From contig JAQTYQ010000012.1 of the NCBI GenBank assembly GCA_028688225.1, forward strand, positions 40,117 through 104,116: DNA of 64,000 nt, given 5' to 3'. A program made the translations under genes and the position numbers. The stretch is from Opitutaceae bacterium. GTDB taxonomy: Bacteria; Verrucomicrobiota; Verrucomicrobiia; Opitutales; Opitutaceae. Numbering within the stretch: the stretch's first letter is position 1; each line of letters opens with the position of its first letter. The notes under the pieces are model-generated. The model was not told where the DNA came from. It made no database searches and saw only the letters and a list, made by a program, of their open reading frames with translations. This document shows, piece after piece, positions 17,927 to 25,877 of this stretch.

Positions 17927-19711
17927 ATGTCTGCCGCCAACCGCGTCCCGCCTGCGGAGTCCGTCTTGTTCGCCCATCTGGCCTTCGACCCGGGCAACCG
18001 GCTCGCGGTGCGCCGGGCCGGCACCCGGCTGGGGCTCGCCTTTGTCGGCCCGACTGCGGCGGTGGCGGCCGGGCGGCTCGAGACGCACTTCCGCCAGCAC
18101 ACGCCCCCGGCGGAATATTTTACCGTCGAGGCCGGCGGCGTGCCGTATCGCGTGGCGTTCTCCCAGGTGGACGGGCCCCCGGCCGATGACGAGGTGCACT
18201 TCCTCTCCCTGGAGCAGATCGCCGCACGGCCGGCCGATCTGGCGCCATCGCTGGCCGCGGTGCTCGCCGGCCTCGAGCCCCACCTGATCGCGATCCCCTA
18301 CCTGCACCTCGGAGAAAACGACTACATCTACCGCTTCCGCGCAGAGAAGGAGCGGAACCGCGGCATCTATGCCCAGGATGCCACCGCCAGCGCCCTCTAT
18401 CAAAGCCGGCTCTGCGAAGCCATCAAGGCGCTCAACCGCACGCACGAACGCTCCGCCGCCCAACCCGCCACCCTTGATTTCGGCGCGGTGCGCTACGTCA
18501 TTCCCAGCCATTTTGGTTTCTGCCTCGGCGTGAAAAATGCCATCGAGCGCGCCTATGAAACACTGGCGGAAAATCCCGGCCGCCGCGTTTTCATGCTGAG
18601 CGAGCTCATCCACAATCCGTTTGTCAACGAGGACCTGCGACGCCGGGGCCTGCACTTCCTGCAGACCGACAAAGGGCGTCCCTTCACGGCCGGAGGCCGC
18701 CTGGCCAGGCCCGGGGACACAGGCCCGCTGCTGTGGGATACCCTGACCGGCGACGACATCGTGGTCATCCCCGCGTTCGGCGCGACCGACGAAGACAAGC
18801 GGAAACTCATCCGCAAGGGCATCCGGGTCGCCCAGTACGACGCGACGTGCATGCTGGTGGAAAAGGTCTGGAAAGCCGCCCGCGCGTTCGGCCGCGAGGG
18901 CTACACCGTCGTGATCCACGGCAAGGCGGAGCATGAGGAGACCAAGGCCACGTTCTCCAACTCGCGCCGTTTCGCGCCTTCGCTGATCATCCGCAACCTC
19001 GCGGAGGCGCAGCTCATCGGGGAACTCATCCTCGACCCCACCCCCGCCCGCCAGGCGGTCTTCGCCGAGAAATTCGCCGGCCTGCATACCCCCGGCTTCG
19101 ATTGCGGGCGCCATCTCGATTGCATCGCCGTGGTCAACCAGACGACCCTGCTCATGAACGAGACGGTCGAAATCATCGATTACTTCCGCCGCGTCTACCG
19201 GCAGAAATACGGCGAGGCCGAGGGCGACTCACACGTGGGAGGAAGCGGCAAGAAGGACACGCTCTGCTATGCCACCCAGGTCAACCAGGACGCCTTGAGT
19301 CGCGCGCTGGCGGAGCCGCTCGACGCCGCCTTTGTGATCGGAGGCAAGAACAGTTCCAACACCTACCAGCTTTTCCGCCTCTGCGAGCAGAAAATGGGGC
19401 CCCGGGCCTACTTCATCCAGTCGGAGGACAACATCCGCGGCCGCGACGATGTGCAGCACTATGTGTTTCCCGCGAGCGGCCATGACCGGACCGGCTCCAT
19501 GGAGCGCCGGCCTTTCCCCGACGGCAACGACCCGCTGCGCGTGCTGATCACCGGCGGCGCCTCCTGCCCCGACGGGCTCATCCAGCAGGTCGTGGCGCGC
19601 ATCAACACATTTTTCCCGGTCTCCCGGCTGCGGCGCATCAATGAGGTGCTGGCTGATCTGCGGTCACCCGCGGCAGGCAACCCCGACCGGCCCCCGGCGC
19701 CTGCGGGCTGA
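17927..19711 (+). CDS. ispH: 4-hydroxy-3-methylbut-2-enyl diphosphate reductase (LytB/IspH) with N-terminal extension
   Basis: 594 residues; usual IspH is 300-420. The core holds the three iron-sulfur cysteines: C199 in SHFGFCLGVKNA, C308 in YDATCMLVEKV and C447 in KKDTLCYATQ. It also has HGKAEHEETKAT (substrate His and Glu), VIGGKNSSNTYQL and ITGGASCPDGLIQQV. It makes IPP and DMAPP in the last step of the MEP pathway. About 180 residues precede the core, with no family I recognise (IAIPYLHLGENDYIYRF near 120). An in-frame stop at 17918-17920 fixes the start at the ATG 17927. It is convergent with pcm across only 3 nt. Confidence 0.92.
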   Translation: MSAANRVPPAESVLFAHLAFDPGNRLAVRRAGTRLGLAFVGPTAAVAAGRLETHFRQHTPPAEYFTVEAGGVPYRVAFSQVDGPPADDEVHFLSLEQIAARPADLAPSLAAVLAGLEPHLIAIPYLHLGENDYIYRFRAEKERNRGIYAQDATASALYQSRLCEAIKALNRTHERSAAQPATLDFGAVRYVIPSHFGFCLGVKNAIERAYETLAENPGRRVFMLSELIHNPFVNEDLRRRGLHFLQTDKGRPFTAGGRLARPGDTGPLLWDTLTGDDIVVIPAFGATDEDKRKLIRKGIRVAQYDATCMLVEKVWKAARAFGREGYTVVIHGKAEHEETKATFSNSRRFAPSLIIRNLAEAQLIGELILDPTPARQAVFAEKFAGLHTPGFDCGRHLDCIAVVNQTTLLMNETVEIIDYFRRVYRQKYGEAEGDSHVGGSGKKDTLCYATQVNQDALSRALAEPLDAAFVIGGKNSSNTYQLFRLCEQKMGPRAYFIQSEDNIRGRDDVQHYVFPASGHDRTGSMERRPFPDGNDPLRVLITGGASCPDGLIQQVVARINTFFPVSRLRRINEVLADLRSPAAGNPDRPPAPAG

Positions 19712-19714
19712 AGC

Positions 19715-20317
19715 TTATCCGGGAAGCAAAGGCACAAACCGCACCGCCCACAATGTGGTCCGGACGATGTCGGTCGGCGTTTTCCGTTCCAGCAGCACGA
19801 GCACCTGTTCCTCGTGTGGTCCACCCTCCGGCAGGATGAGCCGCCCGCCTGTCCCAAGCTGCGCCAGCAAGGCCGGGGGAACCTTCGCCGTTGCCGCCGT
19901 CACCATGATCGCGTCGAACGGCGCCGCTTCGGGCCAGCCCTGCGCTCCATCCCCCGTCCGGACGTGCACGTTGCCATAGCCAAGCCGCGCCAGGCGCGCC
20001 GCCGCGGTTTGGGCCAGCGCGGGGATGCGCTCGATCGAATAGACCTCCCGCACGATCTCGGCGAGCACCGCCGCCTGATAGCCGGAACCGGTTCCGACCT
20101 CGAGGACGCGCTGCCCGGGCGCGAGCCGCAGTTTCTCCGTCATGTAGGCCACGACCGCCGGCTGGGAGATGGTCTGCCCGCAGTCGATGGGCAGGGCCCG
20201 GTCGTCATAGGCGGCATCCCGCAGAAACCGCGGGACGAACTCCTCCCTCGGCACAGCCTGCATGGCACGCAAGACCGCGGGATCGGAGACCTCCTCCAAT
20301 CGCAGGCGTCGCTTCAT
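19715..20317 (-). CDS. pcm: Protein-L-isoaspartate O-methyltransferase
   Basis: 200 residues, normal for bacterial PCMT. It repairs isoaspartyl residues in damaged proteins with SAM as methyl donor, in the cytosol or periplasm. Motifs: VPREEFVPRFLRDAAYDD near the N-terminus, the active loop DCGQTISQPAVVAYMTE, the SAM-binding LEVGTGSGYQAAVLAEI, VYSIERIPALA and GGRLILPEGG near the end. The start is the ATG at 20317 (MKRRLRLEEV); in-frame sequence further upstream is not family-like. It is convergent with ispH and has no obvious operon partner. Confidence 0.93.
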   Translation of the reverse strand: MKRRLRLEEVSDPAVLRAMQAVPREEFVPRFLRDAAYDDRALPIDCGQTISQPAVVAYMTEKLRLAPGQRVLEVGTGSGYQAAVLAEIVREVYSIERIPALAQTAAARLARLGYGNVHVRTGDGAQGWPEAAPFDAIMVTAATAKVPPALLAQLGTGGRLILPEGGPHEEQVLVLLERKTPTDIVRTTLWAVRFVPLLPG

Positions 20318-20370
20318 GATGCGATCCTGCGCGCCGGTCCGGAAAAGTCGAAACCGGAAGCCCGGCGCGG

Positions 20371-21519
20371 TTAAAAACGCAGGCTGAGGCCGCTTTGGAT
20401 GCCGTAGGTCGACCCGAGATCGACCGTGGCGGTGCGGCCATTGAGCGATTGCTCGAAACTGCCGCTCTTTTGATAGGTCGCCCCCAGATAAAAGCCGGTG
20501 CGCTCCGTCAGCCAGTACTCGGCATCGGCATCGGCATAAAAACACGGCAGCAATTTGCTCCGGGTGGATTGTTCCTGCGTTTCGACCACGGTCTCGGTGT
20601 CGGGCAGGGTGATGGTCTCTTCCACGAGATAGTCGCTGCCGACATAGGCCAGGGCCGCGCCCAATCCCAGACTGAGCTTGAGGCGTTCGGTGACCGGCAC
20701 CTGGAACATGGGACCGAAGCGGATCGTATAATACGACCCTTTGATCTGCCAGCGTCCGTTCACATCGGTGGTGTCGGTCGAATTGCCGCGACTGATCGGC
20801 CGGTTGCCCAGCAGGGTTGTCGTGTCGCGCGAGGTCGTCACAGTGCTGCCGTCCGAGTCGGTCAGCGGATTGCCGTTGGAATCATAAATGGGAACGGATG
20901 TGTAGCTGGGGGCGGTGTACGGCGGCGCCGGCGGAGACTGGCCATAGAGCGAGTAGACATCGGTGAGGATGTTGAGCGTCGCCGGCACGGAGCCGGCCGT
21001 CTTGGCATTCATGGACGAAAAACTGAAGCCGGCGACCAGGCTGACGTCGATTTTGCGGGCGATCCGGACGATGCTATGCCCCATCTGCAGTTCCCAGCCG
21101 GCTGCGCTGCCACTCTCGGCCTTGAGCCCGGCTCCCAGCGTGCTGGCACTGTAGGCATGAAAGCTGATATCGCCGCCGGATGTGACCTGGCTGCTGAAAT
21201 TATACTTCCACGTATTGGTCAATCCGTCGTCGATCGGCCTGCCGGTCGCGTCAGTCCGCGTATCGATGTTCACATAGCCGTCATTGTAGGTGCGGGCCAT
21301 CACCGTGGCGGTGTCCCCCACCAGGACGTTGCGCGGAATATTGCCCAGCTCGCCAAAGGAGACCTTGGGGCCGCCGATGTAACGCAGGCCGAAGCGGATG
21401 TGGTTACCGCTGGGAACCAGCGGATAATTGTCCATTTCATCATCGTCGTCGTCGGATTGGGCGTGCAGCAGGGCGGTCATGACCGTCAGACCGGCGGCGA
21501 GGAATACGGCGATTCTCAT
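20371..21519 (-). CDS. Outer-membrane beta-barrel protein
   Basis: 382 residues. The signal peptide MRIAVFLAAGLTVMTALLHA is cut before QSDDDDDE, a strongly acidic mature start. The rest alternates hydrophobic and polar residues with many short strands, such as YTIRFGPMFQVPV and FYLGATYQKSGSF, and ends in LSLRF. The terminal Phe is the BAM signal. A loop near residues 190-240 is rich in Pro/Thr/Ser/Asp and probably exposed. No porin family is recognised; the size would fit a 12-14-strand barrel. It sits alone, between pcm and the ParA operon on the same strand. Confidence 0.75.
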   Translation of the reverse strand: MRIAVFLAAGLTVMTALLHAQSDDDDDEMDNYPLVPSGNHIRFGLRYIGGPKVSFGELGNIPRNVLVGDTATVMARTYNDGYVNIDTRTDATGRPIDDGLTNTWKYNFSSQVTSGGDISFHAYSASTLGAGLKAESGSAAGWELQMGHSIVRIARKIDVSLVAGFSFSSMNAKTAGSVPATLNILTDVYSLYGQSPPAPPYTAPSYTSVPIYDSNGNPLTDSDGSTVTTSRDTTTLLGNRPISRGNSTDTTDVNGRWQIKGSYYTIRFGPMFQVPVTERLKLSLGLGAALAYVGSDYLVEETITLPDTETVVETQEQSTRSKLLPCFYADADAEYWLTERTGFYLGATYQKSGSFEQSLNGRTATVDLGSTYGIQSGLSLRF

Positions 21520-21711
21520 GGATGGGTAAGAGGCAAGCAGGGCCGGGGCCGGGCGCGAGCAAAAAAGTCTGCTGCGTTCGGGCAGACGGCCTGGCCGGCC
21601 ATCTCGCGGGTTGTCGGCTCCGTTGGCATACGGTGAGACTCTGACCCGCGCGAAAGCGCTCTTGTTCCCGGCGGCTGGGGTCTCCGGTTCGCCGCGGGCG
21701 GAGATCCGGTC

Positions 21712-22416
21712 CTATTCGTTGAATTCGTCGAACTTCCTGGCTTCTTTTTCGGTCTTGAGCGCGGCGGCGGCGGCAGGATCGATGGCCGCCTCGCGCTCTT
21801 TCAGGCGCTTTTCCATTGACCGCAGGTCGTCGAGCTTCTGTTCCAGTTCCACCTCGCGCTCCTGCTGGGCCTGCATCTTCTCGAAAAGCTTGGCTTCATT
21901 CTCGTCGATGAAGACCTCGCGCTCCTTCAGCGCAGACCGCTGTTCCTTCAGCGAGGCTTCATGGCGTTCCAGTTCTGCCTTGAGCTGCTCCAACGCCGTC
22001 TGTTCGTCCTTGGTCAAGGCGGGGGCCTGGGCGCTCTTGCTGGCGGCTGCGATGACCTTTTCCCGCGCCATCAGCAGCGCCTCGGTCTCCGCCAGATCGC
22101 GCTCGCGGTCGGCGAGCTTGGCCACGAGTTCGCTCACGGCGCGCTCGCGCTCCTCCAGCTTGGCCTCGAGCTGGCGCAGGGCTTTTTGCAGCTCCGTGAC
22201 CTGCTGGGGGGTCAGGCTGCGCGCTTCGCCCCAGGGCGCGCGCGTGGCGGCCATGATGGCGTCGATGGATTTCCGCGCCTCGGCGGATTCCGCGGAGGGT
22301 TCCAGCGCGAGCCGGCGGCGCAGGGAAAGGGCCCTTTCGGACGGCGGGCGGGGCGGGAACTTGATGGGCCCGGGCGGAGGGGGTGGCGGCCGGGGCGGAG
22401 GGGGCGCGTCGCTCAT
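21712..22416 (-). CDS. Proline-rich coiled-coil protein of the ParA operon
   Basis: 234 residues. The first 25 are almost only Pro with Gly, Arg and Ala (MSDAPPPPRPPPPPPGPIKF). Then, from about 75 to 225, there is long heptad-pattern helix rich in E, K, L, R and A (TELQKALRQLEAKLEERERA and following). Its ATG overlaps the stop of the upstream gene by 4 bp. Poly-proline tails plus coiled coils are typical of scaffolds and adaptor partners of positioning ATPases. No family is known to me. It may be the structural or cargo-linking part of the ParA system upstream. Confidence 0.7.
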   Translation of the reverse strand: MSDAPPPPRPPPPPPGPIKFPPRPPSERALSLRRRLALEPSAESAEARKSIDAIMAATRAPWGEARSLTPQQVTELQKALRQLEAKLEERERAVSELVAKLADRERDLAETEALLMAREKVIAAASKSAQAPALTKDEQTALEQLKAELERHEASLKEQRSALKEREVFIDENEAKLFEKMQAQQEREVELEQKLDDLRSMEKRLKEREAAIDPAAAAALKTEKEARKFDEFNE

Positions 22417-23387
22417 TTCTTGAATAACCGCGAGAAGAAGCCGGCGAGACCGCCTTTCTTCGCCGTCACTTCGGCTGTGCCGGCATCCGTTGATCCGGTC
22501 ACCGGCTCAAGCAGTTCCGCCGCCAGCGTCTCCTTGAGGGGGTCCTCCATGACCACCAGGTAGCGCTCCAGCGAGCCTCCTTCCCTCAGCGAGGCGGTCA
22601 ATTCGTCGAACTCGGCCTTGTAGAAGCCGAGAATCCGGGCGGCCTGCTCGCGCAGCGCGGCCTCTGCCTGCTTCAATTCCTCCTTGTTGAGGCGGGCGGC
22701 TTGCGTCTCCTCCTCCGGTTTCAGCCGGCCGCCAAACCGTTTGAAAAGCGCCAGGCGCTCGCCGAGAGGCACCAGATCGAGCATCTGCCCGAGGGCCTCG
22801 GGCAGATGCAGGCCTCTGCTGCCGACGCGGAACGGCAGGATGGTTGCCAGCGCCTCCTCGTTCACATGGGCCAGGGCATTGAGCAGGACACGGAAATCCC
22901 CGCCGACGATCACATGCGGCGGCATACTTTGCGCAAAGGCGGCAAATTCCCCGAGCGTCGTGATCTTCTCGAGCTTGCAGAACTCCTTCGTGTCGGCGGA
23001 GACTTTCGTGAGCTCGATGGGAAAATCGGACGAGATTTCGAGCTTCGCGAGGTTCTTCAACAGCGGGTTGTCCTTTTCCTCGGACACGGTGGTCTGCTCG
23101 ACCATCTCGCCAAACGGATTATCAAACGCGAGTGTCTCGCGCAGGATGGAGACCAGCTGGTCGATGCGGTCCGGATAGCCGGCCAGCCCGGGCATGATCT
23201 GCAGTTCGTCAAAGGTCAGGTCGATGTATTTGGCCGGCGTTTCCTCCTTGCCTGGCAGCGGCCAGTCTGGCGCATCCAGGTTTTGCGCCAGGCTGTTGAG
23301 CGACGTATCCACCATGATCGAGGTGTGAAAACCCATGCGCACCTCGTCCCAGTCCTTGGCGGTGAATTTACCTCCTGATGAGCTCAT
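22413..23387 (-). CDS. Uncharacterised ParA-operon protein with C-terminal amphipathic tail
   Basis: 324 residues, no signal peptide or membrane helix, acidic overall. The N-terminal part MGFHTSIMVDTSLNSLAQ resembles no family I can name. A helix-rich middle (EETQAARLNKEELKQAEAAL) follows, then a short Ala/Thr/Glu linker and a C-terminal basic-hydrophobic tail GGLAGFFSRLFKK. Such a tail could bind membrane or a partner. The stop overlaps the ATG of the coiled-coil gene, and the ParA gene ends 29 nt upstream. The order ParA, this gene, coiled coil suggests an ATPase with two dedicated partners. Confidence 0.7.
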   Translation of the reverse strand: MSSSGGKFTAKDWDEVRMGFHTSIMVDTSLNSLAQNLDAPDWPLPGKEETPAKYIDLTFDELQIMPGLAGYPDRIDQLVSILRETLAFDNPFGEMVEQTTVSEEKDNPLLKNLAKLEISSDFPIELTKVSADTKEFCKLEKITTLGEFAAFAQSMPPHVIVGGDFRVLLNALAHVNEEALATILPFRVGSRGLHLPEALGQMLDLVPLGERLALFKRFGGRLKPEEETQAARLNKEELKQAEAALREQAARILGFYKAEFDELTASLREGGSLERYLVVMEDPLKETLAAELLEPVTGSTDAGTAEVTAKKGGLAGFFSRLFKK

Positions 23388-23416
23388 AAATGATATCCTT
23401 TGCTCCGGCGGCGCGC

Positions 23417-24307
23417 TCAGAGAATTTCCCCGTGCTTGATGATTTCCTGGGCGAGCCGGCGGTAGTCATTCAGCACGTTGTCGGTCTCCTCGGTCTCCTG
23501 TCCCACAAGGATGACGGGCAGGCCCAGGGCCACGGCCCGGCGGACGATCGTGGCGTCCCGGATTTGCGTCTCGAAGAGCTTGGCCGTGGCGGCGACCCGG
23601 CGCTGGGCCTTGTATTGGTTCATGCGCAGCTGCATGCGCATCTTCGGCACCTCGTTGTCGACGCCGGACTTGATGGAATTGAAAATGATGCCCTGCACGG
23701 CCGCCGGCGTTCCCATCTCGGCCGTGCGAAAACTGGCCGTCAGCTGGTGGAACTTGTGCAGCTTCTCGACCAGGAGGGTGAATCCGATGAGGCTGAGGGC
23801 GTCGGGATTGGAGGGCACATAGACCTCGTTGGCGGAGAACACGCCGCACTGGGAAGCCCGCAGGATGTTGGGCGGACAATCGAAAAGGACGAAATCGTAA
23901 TTGGGCTCCAGCTCGCGGAGCTGCTCGTTCAACAGCAGATAAGGCGGTTTGCGCGGGTCGCCCTCATACTCGCTCTCCAGATCGACGAGATTGAAGGTGG
24001 TCGGGATCAAATCGAGGCCGGGAAGCAGCTTTTCCCCGGCTTTTCCCGCAATGACATCCTTGACGATAATGTCCTTCAACTTCGCCTTGCCGGGATAAAA
24101 GATGGAAAACACCGCGCCTTCGCCCGTGCTGTTGATCTTGTTCCAGCGCTCCAGGCGCAGCAGCCAGATGCTGGCGTTGGACTGCGTGTCGAAATCGAAC
24201 AGCAGAACGCGCTTGCCCAGCTTGGCCAGACATGCCGCCACATTGACGATCAATGATGTCTTACCAACGCCGCCCTTGTAATTGATGAAAGCTAACTTTC
24301 TCGCCAT
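23417..24307 (-). CDS. ParA/MinD-superfamily ATPase
   Basis: 296 residues. The deviant Walker A KGGVGKTS (residues 11-18) has the signature lysine of ParA. A switch I-like VLLFDFDTQSNASIWLL follows, and Walker B is in YDFVLFDCPPNIL. These ATPases dimerise on ATP and bind DNA or membrane to move cargo. No ParB or parS is next to it, and the partners are two uncharacterised proteins. It is thus more likely an orphan positioning ATPase, as for chemoreceptor arrays, pili or microcompartments, than a chromosome partition protein. It is the first gene of the operon, with a possible promoter at 24351-24380. Confidence 0.88.
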   Translation of the reverse strand: MARKLAFINYKGGVGKTSLIVNVAACLAKLGKRVLLFDFDTQSNASIWLLRLERWNKINSTGEGAVFSIFYPGKAKLKDIIVKDVIAGKAGEKLLPGLDLIPTTFNLVDLESEYEGDPRKPPYLLLNEQLRELEPNYDFVLFDCPPNILRASQCGVFSANEVYVPSNPDALSLIGFTLLVEKLHKFHQLTASFRTAEMGTPAAVQGIIFNSIKSGVDNEVPKMRMQLRMNQYKAQRRVAATAKLFETQIRDATIVRRAVALGLPVILVGQETEETDNVLNDYRRLAQEIIKHGEIL

Positions 24308-24350
24308 CGTGGGAGAGGTATTACTCGCCGGCTTATCTAACTGATTGAAA

Positions 24351-24380
24351 ATGGTACCTTTCGCCCATCGCGCGAGTCAA
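24351..24380 (-). promoter_or_regulatory. Possible promoter of the ParA operon
   Basis: On the minus strand, TTGACT (24375-24380) and TACCAT (24351-24356) are separated by 18 nt, about 45 nt upstream of the ParA start codon. The -35 is good and the -10 weak. The surrounding gap 24308-24610 (303 bp) holds no other recognisable feature. Confidence 0.3.
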
Positions 24381-24610
24381 AAGAATATCCGTTTGGTTTT
24401 GACTGTTTTTTTGCGTCGAACGGCTTGCAAACCATCGCCTGTGTCCAGTTGAAGCACGCCCGCCTGTCCAGAAAGAAAATCCCGGTTCCGGCCGGCCGGG
24501 TGCGATCGCGGAGAGGCGTGCGAGCCGGGGCGCCGGCCACCCCACCCGGTTTCACCCGGTTGTAACGGTGCCGGCACCGCAACGCCTTGCGGTCGGTGTC
24601 TGATTCCGGC

Positions 24611-24994
24611 ATGCCGCCCATGATTCTCAGTGTGGATGACGAGCGCGACGTCATTGATCTGGTGCGCTTTCACTTCAGCCGGGCCGGCTATGAAGTGGTG
24701 ACGGCCTTGAGCGGGCGGGAGGCCCTCGAGACCATCCGCTGCCGCCGCCCGGATCTGGTGCTGCTCGACCTCATGCTGCCGGACATCGACGGTTTTGGCC
24801 TCTGCGAGATCCTGCGGCGCAACGCCGCCACCGCCGCGATTCCGATTGTGATCCTGAGCGCCTGGGCCACGTCGGACGCCCGCAACGTGGGCCTTGAGCT
24901 GGGCGCCCTGGACTATGTCACCAAGCCTTTCAGTCCCAAGGACCTGGTCGACCGCGTGAACCGGCTTCTGGCCCTGCGTCCGAAGTCGCGCTGA
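24611..24994 (+). CDS. Single-domain response regulator (CheY-like receiver)
   Basis: 127 residues from the ATG at 24611. It has the acidic pair DDE (VDDERDVIDLV), phospho-acceptor Asp in DLVLLDLMLPDIDGFGL, the Ser/Thr switch in VILSAWAT, and the conserved Lys in DYVTKPFSPKDL. There is no output domain, so it signals by protein interaction. It is divergent from the ParA operon, which makes a link to that system possible but unproven. The cognate kinase is not adjacent; the hybrid kinase at 27466 is a candidate. An alternative start is the ATG at 24620. Confidence 0.9.
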   Translation: MPPMILSVDDERDVIDLVRFHFSRAGYEVVTALSGREALETIRCRRPDLVLLDLMLPDIDGFGLCEILRRNAATAAIPIVILSAWATSDARNVGLELGALDYVTKPFSPKDLVDRVNRLLALRPKSR

Positions 24995-25052
24995 TGGCGG
25001 TTCCGGTTGCCGCCGCTGGGGCAGTCCGCGGGATCGGCTGGAAGTTTTCCGC

Positions 25053-25721
25053 TCACTCCGGATCGATCCGGAAGACCACGGGCACGCTCAGGCGAAAGCG
25101 GACTGGACGGCCATCCTTGCGCCCCGGTTCGAATTTCCACCGCGCCACTGCGCGCAGCGCCGCATCCGCGAACCCGGGGAATGTCGCGCTGAGGACGACG
25201 GGATTGTACGCATTGCCGCCTTCGTCGACCATGAATTCCACCGTCACCGTTCCTTCCAGACCACTGGCGCGCAGATCCGCAGGATAAACCGGCGACGGTT
25301 GCAGACGGGCGCGCGGCACGCTGTCCAAGTCGGTCCAGTTGATCACGCGGGGAATCCGGTCTCCGCGGGTTTCCCGTGGCAACTCCCAGCCAGCCGGAAT
25401 CGTCCGGATGTTTTCATCGCCTTTGATCGGCGGCAGGACCGGGATGCTGATGCTCCCTTCCGGGGGATGCACCGGAGGAATCTCGACCGGCCGGGGCGCC
25501 ACTGCTCTGCGGCCCTCCGGCCGGGCGTCGTCCTCCTCTTCGCCCGTCGCTCGCACCGGATCATCGACCTCAAGGATGCCCGGTGTCTTGGGTGGCTCGA
25601 CCGGCTTAGCGGGAACCTCGGGAACCGGAACAATTGTCGGCGCCTTGCCTGTCAGTCCCAGGAGCAGGAATGCATGCAGGGTCAGGGCAAACGCGGCGGG
25701 CAGGATGAATTTGGTCTTCAT
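25053..25721 (-). CDS. TonB-like energy transducer
   Basis: 222 residues. A short cytoplasmic N-terminus and one helix (ILPAAFALTLHAFLLLGL, about 6-23) are followed by a Pro/Glu-rich periplasmic spacer to about 130. The C-terminal TonB domain reads SPVYPADLRASGLEGTVTVE, with VARWKFEPGRKDGRPV near the end. It would carry proton-motive energy from ExbB/ExbD to outer-membrane receptors. No exbBD or receptor gene is close by. It is convergent with the response regulator at 24611. Confidence 0.87.
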   Translation of the reverse strand: MKTKFILPAAFALTLHAFLLLGLTGKAPTIVPVPEVPAKPVEPPKTPGILEVDDPVRATGEEEDDARPEGRRAVAPRPVEIPPVHPPEGSISIPVLPPIKGDENIRTIPAGWELPRETRGDRIPRVINWTDLDSVPRARLQPSPVYPADLRASGLEGTVTVEFMVDEGGNAYNPVVLSATFPGFADAALRAVARWKFEPGRKDGRPVRFRLSVPVVFRIDPE

Positions 25722-25877
25722 GGGGTCCTCCTCGGGTTGGGGTTGGATGGTTGCTCGCTGTAATGAATACGTCCGCGCGGCCGTTTTCTTAGACCCCGAC
25801 CGGTCTGGCCGACCATGGTGCCGGCACCGCCGTCATTTTCCTGTCGTCAGCGGCATGACCGACCCTAGCCTCGCTCC

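Noticed and set aside
23417..24307. Chromosomal parA of a ParABS system
   Set aside because: No parB-like gene or parS-like 16-bp palindrome is near; the partners are unrelated proteins.
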